From positions 22,263,001-22,327,000 of the forward strand of contig OX419758.1 of assembly GCA_948567375.1 (NCBI GenBank): a stretch of DNA of 64,000 nucleotides. Reading direction: 5' to 3'. Source of the stretch: Lunularia cruciata. Its lineage: Eukaryota > Streptophyta > Marchantiopsida > Lunulariales > Lunulariaceae. Of the stretch, positions 45,701 to 57,178 are shown in pieces. Each line of letters starts with the position of its first letter. The stretch's first letter is position 1. The notes under the pieces were generated by a model, which was not told the origin of the DNA, did not search any database, and was given only the letters and a program-made list of their open reading frames with translations. The position numbers and the translations under genes are program-made.

Positions 45701-46453
45701 AGTCTCAAATAACCCCAAAATGCAACCTGCTTGAGAAGCTAACCATTCCCACAACTCGATCGGTATCCTTGGAACGATTAACGAAGGGATAGAAGAAGCG
45801 TGCATAAGACTGAGTGTCATTGTTGTCAATGTGGTTGCTCGTCTCATGTGGGCATTCCAAGTGGTCCAATCATAGTCCTTGTGCATCCTTCCCACATGGG
45901 TCTTTACCCCTTGCAAGGTAAAGCATCGGTGATACACCAGGCATGGTGTATCTCGAGCCACTCTGGACGACCCCACATGGGAAGGTGTAGCCATGGCTAG
46001 CACAAGAATAATGATAGTAACATAGGATATTCCTTTCCATATCTCCCCATATCCGCAAAACCACAACCCCTCAAATCCCAACTCACATAAGAAAATACAA
46101 TCTCTCCAAACCCTAAAAACTGTAAACTCTCATAACTTTCAATTTCTATATCCAAAAATTTTAAACTAAATTCCCATGGAACTTAATCATGAAAAGAAAA
46201 GATTAGAAATGAAAATTCCTGACCCATCACTCTCAATGTGTAATGATCACTCTAAAGCCTAAAAAAGCTAAAAATCCTCATAACTTTCTACTCATTTCTC
46301 CATAGCCTTCAATCTAAGCACCAATGGAATAGAAGTTGAAAAACAAAGAAAATAGACTATTCACTTGAGTGCTATATGCTAGAGAGCCCTCAGAAATTAT
46401 GGATATGTCTTCTCGTGTCTCCCTTTCCTCTCTTGTCTCCACACTCTCCCGCA
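42774..46453 (-). mobile_element. non-LTR retrotransposon, old copy (alpha)
   Basis: Minus-strand element collinear with the younger copy at 47,321-51,025, including 5' untranslated part (to about 46,453), N-terminal region (frame 45,638-46,081), RT remains (frames 45,152-45,373, 44,548-44,781, 44,211-44,450), CCHC and endonuclease remains (43,353-43,565, 43,041-43,307) and the shared 3' end near 42,774 (minus strand ...GGTTGCCTT). There are many substitutions and shifts. At the place where the young copy has lost 5 bases, this copy keeps the frame. The N-terminal finger has CLVYHRC instead of CPVCHRR, so its second Cys is lost. Confidence 0.9.
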
Positions 46454-46542
46454 AATGAATCTTTATAGATCAATAGCAAAATATGGGTAAAAACAGCAAA
46501 AATGCAACAATGAGTGGCAATAACAATAACAAAAATGGAAGA

Positions 46543-46706
46543 AAGGAAACCACATAGGGAAAACGAAGGATGGGAAGACTCGTCAAGCCGTACAAAGGAG
46601 AGACAAAAAAGGTAACACTGTGCTAAGCTCCAATAGAGCCTATATGAGAAATTTGCCCCACCGCACCTCCTAAGACATCTGAGCTATGCAAGTTCGCATG
46701 GTCTAC
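46543..46706 (-). mobile_element. 5'-truncated LINE 3' end (gamma)
   Basis: About 164 bases matching the 3' terminus of the LINE (compare plus-strand gatgggaagactcgtcaagccgtac with the young copy at 47,349). Severe 5' truncation is typical of target-primed reverse transcription. Confidence 0.8.
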
Positions 46707-46742
46707 AATAACAAAAATGGGTGGCAGTGGAGAATCTAATAA

Positions 46743-46860
46743 AAGGCAACTGCGGAAAAGACGTGAAAGATGGGAAAACGTACAAGGTGAGACAAAATAG
46801 GGAAAACGAGGCTAAACCCAAAATATGCCCCGCTGCATCTAAGACAAGGGAAAAGCCTGA
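46743..46860 (-). mobile_element. 5'-truncated LINE 3' end (delta), diverged
   Basis: A shorter and more diverged match to the same 3' terminus (aaaggcaactgcgg ... gatgggaaaacgtacaaggtgagac). It is separated from gamma by about 36 bases of sequence that also occurs next to other LINE ends. Confidence 0.65.
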
Positions 46861-47320
46861 TCCAATAATATGGCGTGAACCTAGAAGGTAAAAGCCTTTT
46901 TTTCCTCTCATACGGTCGTAGCCCCTTCGGACACTCTCACCCTTCTTTGTCAACTATCGGCCAAGACCTCGGACACAAAGTGCGTAGCTCTTCTCTTTAT
47001 AGTCTCGTGCCTTTGATCTTTCACCAGCATGCTATACTCCCCTAGGATTTCGCTGGATTGCTTTTGGTTATAGCATCGGATAGGATGAGCTAATAGCATT
47101 ACTGGCGTCATTCGCCGCATGAGCACTTGCTTATCTATTTTATTGAAGCATTGCAAGGTCTCACCTTTTATGACTCATACGGTACCCAAGAGAGTCACGG
47201 CGCACCTGCTTGAAGCTGGTATGTTTGGACGGACCAGGTCGACCCGCCACTTCTGTTCGTGCGCGAAAATAGTCAAACTAGTTTTGACGGACTAGTTCGG
47301 ACGCCCAAGGATACAGAAAA
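46861..47320. other. unassigned, relatively GC-rich segment between LINE copies
   Basis: About 460 bases with more C+G than the surrounding DNA and no match elsewhere in the window that I can see. Short open frames on the minus strand (46,684-46,953 and 46,950-47,156) resemble nothing known to me. It could be a fragment of unrelated chromosomal sequence or the 5' flank of an insertion site. Confidence 0.4.
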
Positions 47321-50300
47321 AAGGCGACCGCGTAGGAAAAATGAAGGATGGGAAGACCCCATCAAGCCGTACAAGGGAGAGACAAAAAACGTAACATGGG
47401 GCTAAGCCCCAATAGAGTCTGTATGAGAAATCTGCCCTATCGCACCTAAGATATCCGAGCTATGCAAGTCGTACGGTCTACACACAACTGGAGCATCCGA
47501 AGAAACATCACCTAATGTGATTGCTCTCCTATGGATTGCACCAGCCACTGCCCTCTGTAGAGCAATGGATACACGCTGTCTAAAGTAAGCTACAAAGTAT
47601 GAGAGTGAGAGTGGTACCCCCTGCCGCCTAACATGATAAGCCCTCGCGCACTCCCTGACAAATGTGTCAAATGCCGTGTCCATCGCTCCATATAACTCCA
47701 AGGCTAGAGGAACAAAGAGGTGACCTCGCTGCATGCCCCTGTACTTGGAGACCTTGCGACCTGCTGCTGCACTCGCCGCCCATCCAGGGGGATGGGTAAT
47801 CACTCCCTTCGAAACTGTATCTCGCGTAGGGTCCGTCACCACGACATCCGCTACCGTCACCTGATCATCTCGGACCAAGTATAAGTCTGCCCTGACACGT
47901 GTCGTCTGCAACGCATACGAACGCTCCCTCCAAGCCAAGTATCCACTCTCTCGTGCCATAGCAAACACTATGTCTCTAATGGCATCATGGGTAGCTATCC
48001 TTTGTCCTCCAAAAGGACACCGTGTCATGTGGACCGCTGCTGCATCTAGTGTAGAACCACACTCACAAGTGAGTAGTGAAGATGCAGATGGGTGGACCAA
48101 ACCTAGGCGAAACCTCATCACTGTAGAGAAAGTAGCCGGTGCGAGTCGGAAAGCCCTAATGCATGGTCGAGCTAGGATCCACGAGCCTGCACCCTTGCCG
48201 GAGCAAGAGCGTAGACGTGCTCTAGTAGCCTGAGGAATGGACGAGTCAACTAAGAGAGAATGTAGCGTATGCTCACACTGTCGCTCCATCAAGGAAGACT
48301 GTAGACCTCTAGTCCAATCTGACGATAGTGAAGCAAACGGTGGAAAACCCTCTCGTGCTCGTGAAGATAGACTATCTCTCGTCTGCCGCAATAACACCTG
48401 GAGAGAAAAGGATCCTCCCTCCACCTCTGTCACATAAGTCTCCAAAACCGGCCTATCAGCAACCACAAAACGAGATGCAAGTAGGGGTGCCGAGAGAGCC
48501 CAACTACCCAAAAACGCTATAGGTGCCATCTCCTCCATAGAAAGCAAGCCAACCCCACCACATGAGATCGGTAGAGCCGTCTGTCTACGTGCCAAATCCC
48601 CTGTCACACACTCAAAAGTCCCTGGTCCAATAATATCACCAAAGACTCCCATAATCCTCCTATCAAATGCTCTCAGACGTGATAGGAAGGACGATGAGGG
48701 GGGAACTGTACGGATGAGGTAGGATGGTCGACGAGCAATACTGGAAGAGAGTATACCAAATGCCACCTGCAGATCTCCTAGTAATGGAAGGTCATCCACA
48801 TGGAGAACATCCTCTGCAAGAGCAGCGTCCAAGAAGCGTGTGACAAAATCCTCCGATCCTACTGGCACTCCAAGAACACGAAGTCCCTCTGTGGATGTGA
48901 TACACCCCTCTGGAAGCTCAAGGTGGGGAGGGATACCTAAAGGAGACCATGCCCTACACTTTGACACCTTGACTCTCAAGCCTACTAGATGTAGCTCAGT
49001 AGTCAAGTAGTCAAAGGCCTGCCTAATCTGATCTACAGGGCCTACGATGTGTGTATCATCTGCCAAGGATGGAAATACACAACCTGGCATGGCCAAAGTA
49101 GTAGACAGGAGAGCTCTAAAGTGAGCCATGGCAAATAAGGGCCCCCCCAAAGGATCTCCCTGACGTGTACCAACAGCTGACTCCAAGACGGTGACTCCCT
49201 CCTGTGAACCACCATGCTGGTAGTAAAGGGAAGCAGGAGAGCCATAAAAAGACCGCACAAAAGGAATGAGACTCGCCAAGGATCCACTAGCCTCCCTAAG
49301 CTCTCTAAAGATGGATGCACGTGAGACGCTATTAAAAGCGTTCTCAACGTCCACCTGTAGGACGACCCACTCCGGATGGATATCTAGGAGTGCTCTAATG
49401 CCTAGAGATATAGCCTCACATCCTCCAGGTGTAGCTACTCCAAACTGGACTAAGGTGCTGTCGAAAGTGAGAACGATGCTGAAGGACAATGGTACGACTG
49501 ACCAAACGCAAAAAGATCTCTCCAATAGCAATCGGTCTAATGCCTCCCGTGTCCTTCTCGATCGTGAGAAGTCGACTAGCACCTAAGACCCGACTAACAG
49601 ACATAGGAATATCTCCTCTCGCTACTGCTGCAGCCACCTGAAACAACTTGGTAAAACCACTAGAAGGATCATCTGCCTGGAAGCAATCTCTAAGGTGCTC
49701 ATAAACCATCCCTGACAAGCCTCCTGAGGAAAGGCGAGGGGCAGTGCACAATGCTTGTGCAAATAGCAACCTATCAAGACATAAAGGCTGCTCAGGCTGA
49801 TAATCTAAGACCTCTAGTGGTAGTCCCTCTACTGCTATAGGATGCAATGAGCGTAGGGAAGAGATGGTCTCATCAGTAGGACTCGCTATAGACAGAGGGT
49901 GTAGCGCTCGTGCTGCTCTACTAAACTCTCCCGCCTGACCCAATGTCCTACATTGTCGTAATCGAGTGGAATCTATGGTATCCTGTGGCGATGTCTGTCT
50001 CCTAAATCGTGTAGCCCTAACAGACTCCTCCTGAAGGGCTGCCCAATCCCCCGCTCGGAATCGACGAAATCTAACCGCCACCTCTCTATGCCCCGCACGT
50101 CCCCCTCTAGCATAACGAAGACACCATCGAGGGAGTAGGAGGAATAGGAACCACGCTAACTCGTCCAAGGGATCACGTGCCAAACGATCCAGTGGTAGGC
50201 GAAAAGCCTGTCTAGCCTCATCATGGAGTGTGCGGGGTAGCCTATGGAATAGACGTGGACATGGAAAACTAGTCTCAAATAACCCCAAAATGCAACCCGC

Positions 50301-51025
50301 CTGAGAAGCTAACCACTCCCACGACTCGATCGGTATCCCTGGAACGATCAACGAAGGTATAGAAGAAGCGTGCGTAATCCCGAGTGTCACTGCTGTCGAT
50401 GTGGTCGCTTGTCTCATGTGGACATCCCAAGTGGTCCAATCATAGTCCTTGTGCATCCTTCCCACATGGGTCTTTACCCCTTGCAAGGTAAAGCGTCGGT
50501 GACACACCGGGCATGGTGTATCCCGACCCGCTCTAGGCGACCCCACATGGGAAGGTGTAGCCATGGCTAGCACAAGAATAATGATAGTAACACATGATAC
50601 TCCTCTCCATATCTCCCCATATCTGCAAAACCACAACCCCTCACATCCCAACTCACATAAGAAAACAATCTCTCTCACAACCCTAAAATCTATGAACTTT
50701 CATAACTTTCAATTTCCGTCTCCAAAATTTTCAAATTAAATTCCCATGGAACTTAATCATGAAAACCCAGAGATTAGAAATGAAAATTCACAACCCATCA
50801 CTCTCAATGTATAATAATCACTCTCAACCCTAAAAAAACTAAAAAACTTCATAACTTTCTACTCCATTCTCCATAGTCTTCAATCTAGGTGCCAATGGAA
50901 CCGGAATTGAAAAACGAAGAGAATAGTCTATTCACTCGAAGGCTACATGCTAGAGAGCACTCAGATTTTATCAAAATCGTCTCACGTCTCTCCCTCTCCT
51001 CTCTCGTCTCCACACTCTCCCCGCA
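47321..51025 (-). mobile_element. non-LTR retrotransposon with restriction-like endonuclease, young copy (beta)
   Basis: About 3.7 kb, minus strand: 5' untranslated part (51,025 to about 50,565, shared with the old copy up to ccacactctcc), one long coding region (50,678-47,402) and a short 3' end ending ...CGCGGTCGCCTT near 47,321. No LTR, no poly-A tail. The domain order (zinc finger, RT, CCHC, endonuclease) in a single ORF is that of R2/R4/NeSL/CRE-type elements rather than plant L1 or RTE, which carry an APE-type endonuclease upstream of RT. Confidence 0.9.
47402..50678 (-). pseudogene. R2-like polyprotein: zinc finger, reverse transcriptase, restriction-like endonuclease (one 5-base deletion)
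   Basis: The first frame (50,678 to about 49,447) has a C2H2 finger CPVCHRRFTLQGVKTHVGRMH-like at residues 56-76, then the RT entry region (GGIRPIAIGEIFLRLVSR). The second frame (about 49,447-47,402) has RT motif A (LQVDVENAF), motif B (GTRQGDPLGGPLF), motif C (SLADDTHIV), then a CCHC-like box CECGSTLDAAAVHMTRC and an endonuclease string RADLYLV...VADVVVTDP. The last matches the PD-(D/E)xK signature of restriction-like endonucleases, with Ala for Pro. The two frames are offset by a deletion of 5 bases at about 49,446-49,449; the old copy has the extra bases and continuous coding there. Translation may start at MATPSHVG (50,564), although similarity extends further upstream. The protein would nick DNA and prime cDNA synthesis at the nick. 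Confidence 0.88.
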
Positions 51026-51502
51026 GCTCCTCCCGCAGCTCCTCCCAAGGATACTGCTTTTGCTTTCCGGAAAGGAGGCGCGGAAACCCAAAACCATGTA
51101 CATGTGGGAATGTGATGCGAGGACAAAAGACTCCGGATTTCTTACGTCTGCCTGACAAAACCCCGGACATTGCGGTGTCCGACTGTCTGACAAGGCTCGT
51201 GGTGCTTGTCAGACAAAAAAGCAAAACCCCCAAGCTCTCAAAAGAACATGATGTACCTAATCTGCTTTTACCCCGGTAAAACCTAGGGCACGGCGTAGAA
51301 TAACAAGAAGGATGAAAAACCTCAACTGCATCAAAATTTAACATAACGAGATAAAATGAGGATAAGCTCTAACCTAGAATGTGACCATTTCCGTCTCCAA
51401 CGATTCACTAAACCGTACGTGAACGACCCAAACCCTAGGGTCCAAAAAGCACTCGCCCAAAGGAAAGGCTGGTCATTCTGTTGAAGTATTCCCAATTATA
51501 AA
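51026..51502. other. unassigned segment between LINE copies of opposite orientation
   Basis: About 480 bases, GC-richer than the flanks, with a short inverted-repeat-like run around 51,130-51,220 (ctgacaaaaccccgg / gtgcttgtcagac). Nothing coding that I can recognise. It may be the 5' extension of the LINE promoter region, since only the old copy limits the alignment. Confidence 0.35.
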
Positions 51503-52032
51503 GGTGATTACGGACCCTACGCGGGCTACAATTTTGGAGGGAGTGATTACCCATTCCCTGGATGGACCGTGAGTGCAGCAGCAGGTCACAAGGTCTCCAA
51601 GTATAGGGGCATGCAGCGAAGTCACCTCTTTGTTCCTCTAGCCTTGGAGTTATATGGAGTGATGGACACGGCATTTGACACATTTGTCAGGAAGTGCACG
51701 AGAGTGAGTCATGTTAGGCATCAAGGGGTACCACTCTCACTCTCATATTTTGTAGCATATTTTAGACAGCGTTTGTCCATTGCTCTACAGAGTGCAGTGG
51801 CTAGTGCAATCCATAGGAGAGCAATCACATTAGATGATGTTTCTTCGGATGCTCCAATTGTGTGTAGACCGTACGACTCGCATAGCTCAGATATCTTAGG
51901 TGCGGTAGGGCAGATTTCTCATATAGATTCTATTGGGGCTTGGCCCCATGTTACCTTTTTTGTCTCTCCCTTGTGCGGCTTGATGGGGTCTTCCCATCCT
52001 TCATTTTTCCTACGCGGTCGCCTTCTTACTAT
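51503..52032 (+). mobile_element. 5'-truncated LINE fragment on the opposite strand (epsilon)
   Basis: About 530 bases on the plus strand beginning inside the endonuclease (gattacggaccctacgcgggc) and running through SAAAGHKVSKYRGMQ..., the stop and the 3' end (ctacgcggtcgccttc at about 52,010-52,027). The C-terminal 130 codons are largely open in 51,569 onward. It is close in sequence to the young copy. Confidence 0.9.
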
Positions 52033-52232
52033 AAAGGTTCGGAGAAGAAGTCTTAACCACTTGTGTAAGTGACCATGTGGACGAAATCGTAAATGCATGA
52101 ACCCGAACTAAGTCTAGTTACAGCTGACGAAACTCAAATGAGACCGTGATTATCAGAGACTAAACTGAGACCGACTCAACGCGCTTGTGCACTTACTGCG
52201 CTTGAATGTATTCAAATCTACATCTGCAGCCA

Positions 52233-52302
52233 ACCGTCCTTCACACTTCAACCGTCCTTCACACTTCAACCGTCCTTCACACTTCAGCCAACCGTCCTTC
52301 AC
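52233..52302 (+). repeat. 18-base minisatellite
   Basis: Three exact units of accgtccttcacacttca and a partial fourth after a 4-base interruption. The 6-codon period gives a repetitive NRPSHF peptide in one frame, which I take to be chance. Confidence 0.85.
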
Positions 52303-53260
52303 TTCATTTACTCATGTGGCCTCATCATCACCGTGGGTGAGACGGGATCACAATAATAGGTATTTTTATTTTTAACCATCATCACTCATCCAAACATACT
52401 GCACACTGTGGTACTCATATATCCAGTATACTGAATGTTTTTTAGTTATCAAGTAGTACATACCACATCAGCATTTGCTTAATTTACGAAACTATAGACC
52501 CAAATATAATTTTCAACAATTTTATTAACTAAGAGTACTATATATACAATGAAATAATTAAAATTATTTTTAGTATATTTTTATTAAAGATATAATGGGT
52601 ATAATCTTGATTATATAAGGGCTTGCAACATTTTGTAATGATATAATTTCACCAAAATTTCCTGCTATTTTTTGTAGTATATAAGGGTTAATATAAACTT
52701 CTTATTATAAAATTTGACGTAATAAAAAATCAATTTAAATAATCTAGTTAAAATATTATATAAAAATAAAATGTTACTTATTGAGAATATAATTTCTTAT
52801 AAAGTCATAGTAAAAAAAGATTTCATTGTACTATGATCATGCCATTTAATGGTCTGATAATAATATATTCCCGAATAAATTGTTTGACTTTGGAAATTTT
52901 AAGGTTTATCTCAGTTATATGTTGGTTCATTTTGGATTTTATTAAAAATTATACTTTTAAAATATATTTTAATTAGGAAAATTGGTACCTCATTTCTCCA
53001 AATATTTATTTAATCTAAATTATATTTTATCAGCCGATTTTATCTTTAAAATAATCAATAACTTATTAATATAGAATTTTATGAATGTATACAAAATAGT
53101 TCCATAACGGAAGATTTACATGATAGCAAGAGTAAGCATAACAAATACCTGATATGTTTAAGCATGGTCGATCAGTATTGTATTATAACTCCCGATTAGG
53201 ACTATAATGTCTTCATTGACGGGTATAGCATAATCCCTCTGCGTAATGATAATGATTTTT

Positions 53261-53325
53261 CATCTCTCCCTTGTACGGCTTGATGGGGTCTTCCCATCCT
53301 TCGTCTTTTCTACGCGGTCGCCTTC
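53261..53325 (+). mobile_element. LINE 3' end fragment (zeta)
   Basis: About 65 bases matching the terminal part of the LINE on the plus strand (tctcccttgtacggcttgat, then tacgcggtcgccttc). It lies within dispersed repeat copy A, so it was inserted later. Confidence 0.75.
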
Positions 53326-53966
53326 ATTGATATGTACTTTGGTTCTACTCTTTCCCTTTCTTTAATCTATCTGTGGGTTTACAGGGAAATGCGCGAGTGT
53401 AACCTACCGAGAGTGATCAGAAATCATATTAGACGCTTTTCCTAGTAATACTCAAATATATAATTTGCATAACTCTTATATCTTAGATGTAGCAGGGCAG
53501 ATTTTTCATATCAATACTATAAAAATTTATATCCATTTTATTTATTGTGTTTTAATTTGTATGACTTGATGATGCACTCCCATTCTCCCCTTTTCTTAAT
53601 GAAGGTTGCATGTCAAGAATGACTTGATATATTCGTCTTCTTTTCAAATCAACCTCTATTCACCATCCGTAAAAAATATACCAGCTCTTATATGTAGGAT
53701 GTTCTATGTCCTATGTTCATATGATAGTATATTTTGTAATTCAAGGATTGAGTATCCAAATATATGCACATGTCCTACAAATTTCTTATCATTATCAAAA
53801 TTAAAATTAAAATTTTTGTTTCTGTATCTAATATTCAATGAAACCATAAAATATTTTTTATCAATTATATTTCAGATTATACATGAGCTTGCTATGTGTA
53901 TATGCAATTACCCATGTCAAGTTGCAAATTGCAAGAGTAGACACGGCCGAAACGAGAAACTATATA

Positions 53967-54254
53967 CACCAATGAGTAGGGTGACAAGTTGTGTCTCCCA
54001 AAGCATAATTCATAAAGTTTCAAAGCTAAGCTGTTGAATTTCAGCAAAAAATATGACAAACCATGGTTGTTCAATAACTATGTTTGCAAGTAATAGTAGA
54101 TTTTCTCAAACACCAATGAGTAGGGTGACAAGTTGTGTCTCCCAAAGCATAATTCATAAAGTTTCAAAGCTAAGCTGTTGAATTTTAGCAAAAAATATGA
54201 CAAACCATGGTTGTTCAATAACTATGTTTGCAAGTAATAGTAGATTTTCTCAAA
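53967..54254. repeat. 144-base tandem duplication
   Basis: Two head-to-tail units (53,967-54,110 and 54,111-54,254) starting caccaatgagtagggtgac, with a single visible difference (ttcagc versus tttagc). Recent local duplication; no coding content. Confidence 0.92.
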
Positions 54255-54937
54255 CTCACAATTAAGTGACGGGATGCCAAATACAATGAAAAAATTAAAC
54301 CAGCGTCAAATGCTATTGTAATGGGTATGTTCAAAGGAAAATGATATAACTAATGATAGATTATAAGGTTCAAACAGCCACTACCAATTTGTTCCCACTC
54401 AGAAGTATGCTTTAGTGATGATAAATTTCCTTGAGCAAACTCACCATAAACTCCTAAGAGAGTCATTTTTTATGTCTTTATAAGATTCCTAAAACTCATG
54501 GAATAACCACCTCACAAGTGTGGAATATTCACCCTCTAAACACAAGTTTAACTTGTGTTTTTTGATAGTCGCTTGATGGTCAAATAGTATACCCAAAAGG
54601 AAGTGAGTTCAAATGCACAAAAAAGTCCAAATGATAAATCCAAGCTAGAGGTTAAAGAAAAAGGGCAAAAACTTATTGAGAAACAAAGGACAAGTTCCTA
54701 AAAGACATAGTTGCTTACAAAGTAACCTACTCCGAAGTGTGTGGTATAGGTCCTCCAAAGGTATGTCCAATAGATGAGGAGGGAAAAGCATAGACCCATT
54801 GTGAGCCCCTACTTTTGCTACCCATCAATGAAGACACAATGCATGTGTTCGTTATGGGGTGAAGGATACCAGCTGTTGAAAGTAAGAAGGGAGCATGGCA
54901 AGAGAGAGCACCAGTGCTCCTCTCCTCTATAGAGAAC
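54255..54937. repeat. non-coding segment with a diverged partner at 60,345-60,720
   Basis: No gene. From about 54,700 to 54,930 short ordered matches (taggtcctcc / aggtcctct, gaagacacaa, gagcatgg, ctctcct) parallel 60,480-60,710 on the same strand. This suggests an old dispersed repeat. The boundary is unclear. Confidence 0.35.
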
Positions 54938-55445
54938 CTACAACAATATGGAGTTTAAGTATGAATTAGTCGAGACTAACAAAGTAGCAAATAAGTCAAA
55001 TTAGCCAAGAATTATAAGAATATTCTAGAAGCATCTAGGAAGCTACTTGGTACCTTCCAGTATCGAGTAAAGTGTATGCCAAGTGATAACTTCTAGGAAG
55101 GAGGTTCTTGGGAAGCTTCTCGGCTAGTTTAGCTTGCACGCCAAGTAGGTGGCTTCTTGGGAAGCTTCTCTGTTAGTTTAGCTTTCATGCCAAGTAAGTG
55201 GCTTCTTGGGAAGCTTCCTGACTAGCTTAGTTTATATGCTAAGTAGGCAACTTCTAGAGGGGAAGTTTCTTGAGAAGCTTCCCACTTAGCATAGTTTGCA
55301 CTCTAAGAAAGCAACTTTTAGAAAGCTTCTTAAGAAGCTTCTCAAGAGCCTTGTATGTTTTATGTGCTCAACTCATGCTAGGCATTGGAAGTTTCTCTCA
55401 TAATGTGATCTTCCATTCTCCTATTTCTCTCCTTGGAATTTTATA
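54938..55445 (+). repeat. old chromovirus solo LTR
   Basis: Homologous to the LTRs at 30,648 and 32,145: acaacaatatggagttta at the start, the perfect three-unit heat-shock-like string GAATATTCTAGAA (55,018-55,030), repeated gaagcttc blocks of about 48 bases with a ctagtttagcttgcacgccaagta core, and catgctaggcattgga near the end. The TATA box is mutated (ttttatgtgc). There is no internal region on either side, so it is a solo LTR. Ends are decayed. Confidence 0.85.
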
Positions 55446-57126
55446 TTGATATCAAATCAGGAAATTTATGGACCACCAAATCCATTTCTCTAAAACCTTG
55501 GGATTTTTGTGTCATGTACTGCCCAAGTATCATTGGACACAATTCATCATCTCACGCTTTGGGAATTTTATAAATATGATTACCTTGTTTGATGAACCCT
55601 TGATATTTCTAGTTGTAACTTACAAAGAATGGTGGACATGTTGCATCTATGTGTTAACTTAGATATTGTAGATAGTTTGATAGATTAGTAGCCATAGCGG
55701 CAATGCCCAAAGTTATCATTGCTATGTAGCAACAAATCGAGCACCTTACTCTCTTGTTCAAACAAAGAGACATCAACGACAAAAGCATGTAAAGAGAGCA
55801 CCATTTTGAGAAGGAGATTAGCAAATCTGATTTCAAAAGCCTAAGGTATTTGAATGCAAGAATCTCTTGGGCATAGTAGAGAATTTTTTTTGAATTGTGA
55901 ATATTATTTTGAAGTTACAAAACTTCAAGATAAATAGAGATAGATTCTCTTGCCTTCAAGCCAATTGGATGGAGTGGCAAAACTATGGTGGCAATTCCAA
56001 GTGGAGCAAGCTAACTGGCAGTTTCTTGTGCCAATATAGACATGGGAAGACTTCAAGAGTGCAATAATTGGGAGATCCTAACCTATAAATATTATATGAG
56101 CCGCACAAGATAGATTGGCAAAATTGAATTAAATTGGTTTCGTGAGAAGTTACATTACTTAATTCTAGAACACCATAATGCAAACTCTAGATATACTAGG
56201 AGATGAATATTCAAAAAAAATTCTGATATTTATTTTATACTTAATACACAAGGACATAAATAAATGATCAACTTGAAATATCTGTACAAGAACATCCATA
56301 AAGGTTTCTTTTCTTCAAAGAAGATTTGTGTTTCAATGATTATACATTATGCGGTTACTAGATTTTCTTTAGATAGTAGATATGAGATTTCTTTAGGTAT
56401 TATAATTTTTTCCTAGGTCATTTGGATCTCAATAAGTTAGATAACATTATAAAAATTCCTATTATCCTTTCAAAGTAGTCAAATAAATAAATAATTCAGA
56501 AAATCAAATATATTGTTACAAGTGTTGCCCAATCAAGTATAAGTCAATAACAAAAAATCCAATATCGATACTGCATCCATATGTGTGTAAATTAATAAGA
56601 TTCTTCACAAGACAGCTAATTTGACCGTATAGATCCTAAATTTGTAATCCAAAAAATAAATAAAAATGGATAGAGAAAAGTATTTTATGTTGAGCTATCT
56701 TGAAGTCCTTAAAAAGATAGGTTTCTCTTTTTTCCATAATCCATCATTTGGTGGAAATTACTAATACGTATAAGTAATGGAAGTGAGGATGCTGCACTTC
56801 TCACAAAGAGTGTAATCTATCAGGTTGTTAAGAAATATTTGGATCAAATATGGCATTAAGCATTTTAGGCCATTGATAGGTGAATCTCATAACATGAAAC
56901 ATCTTTTCATGGCTCAATAATCTCCATGTATCTTGAATTTAAAATATTGTTGAATATTATCTTCAGTAACTCCAAATGATAGTGGTAGACTCATCTTATA
57001 TATACAATATCATTCATTAAAATTTTCTTCTTCATTTTGATTTTGCAAACAAGTTAGGTTTATTTACTTCTCCTTGACCAGAAATAACTTCTTTTTTATC
57101 TTACCCCTTCTGATGTTTGATAATGG

Positions 57127-57127
<1 letters not shown>
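55446..57127. other. AT-rich sequence without recognisable gene
   Basis: Only short open frames on either strand with no motif or composition of a real protein. No repeat link to the rest of the window was noticed. Confidence 0.5.

Positions 57128-57176
<49 letters not shown>
57128..57176. repeat. (AT)n microsatellite
   Basis: 49 bases of uninterrupted TA dinucleotides. Confidence 0.97.

Positions 57177-57178
<2 letters not shown>

Larger units (their letters stand above)
52180..54254. repeat. unidentified dispersed repeat, copy A
   Basis: AT-rich segment that shares ordered short matches with 61,990-63,260: for example cctcatcatcac (52,320 and 62,053), tccagtatactgaat / tctagtatactcaat (52,420 and 62,140), cttcattgacggg (53,212 and 62,709), and a region near 53,870-54,010 matching 63,060-63,220. 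Its first 60 bases (cttgaatgtattcaaatctacatctgcagcca) also match 59,925-59,960. No coding capacity. It is interrupted by a LINE 3' end at 53,261-53,325 and by a tandem duplication at its right end. It may be a non-autonomous transposon, but no terminal repeats were found. Confidence 0.5.

Noticed and set aside
47970-48522. plus-strand ORFs opposite the LINE endonuclease region
   Set aside because: Antisense shadows of the real minus-strand coding region.
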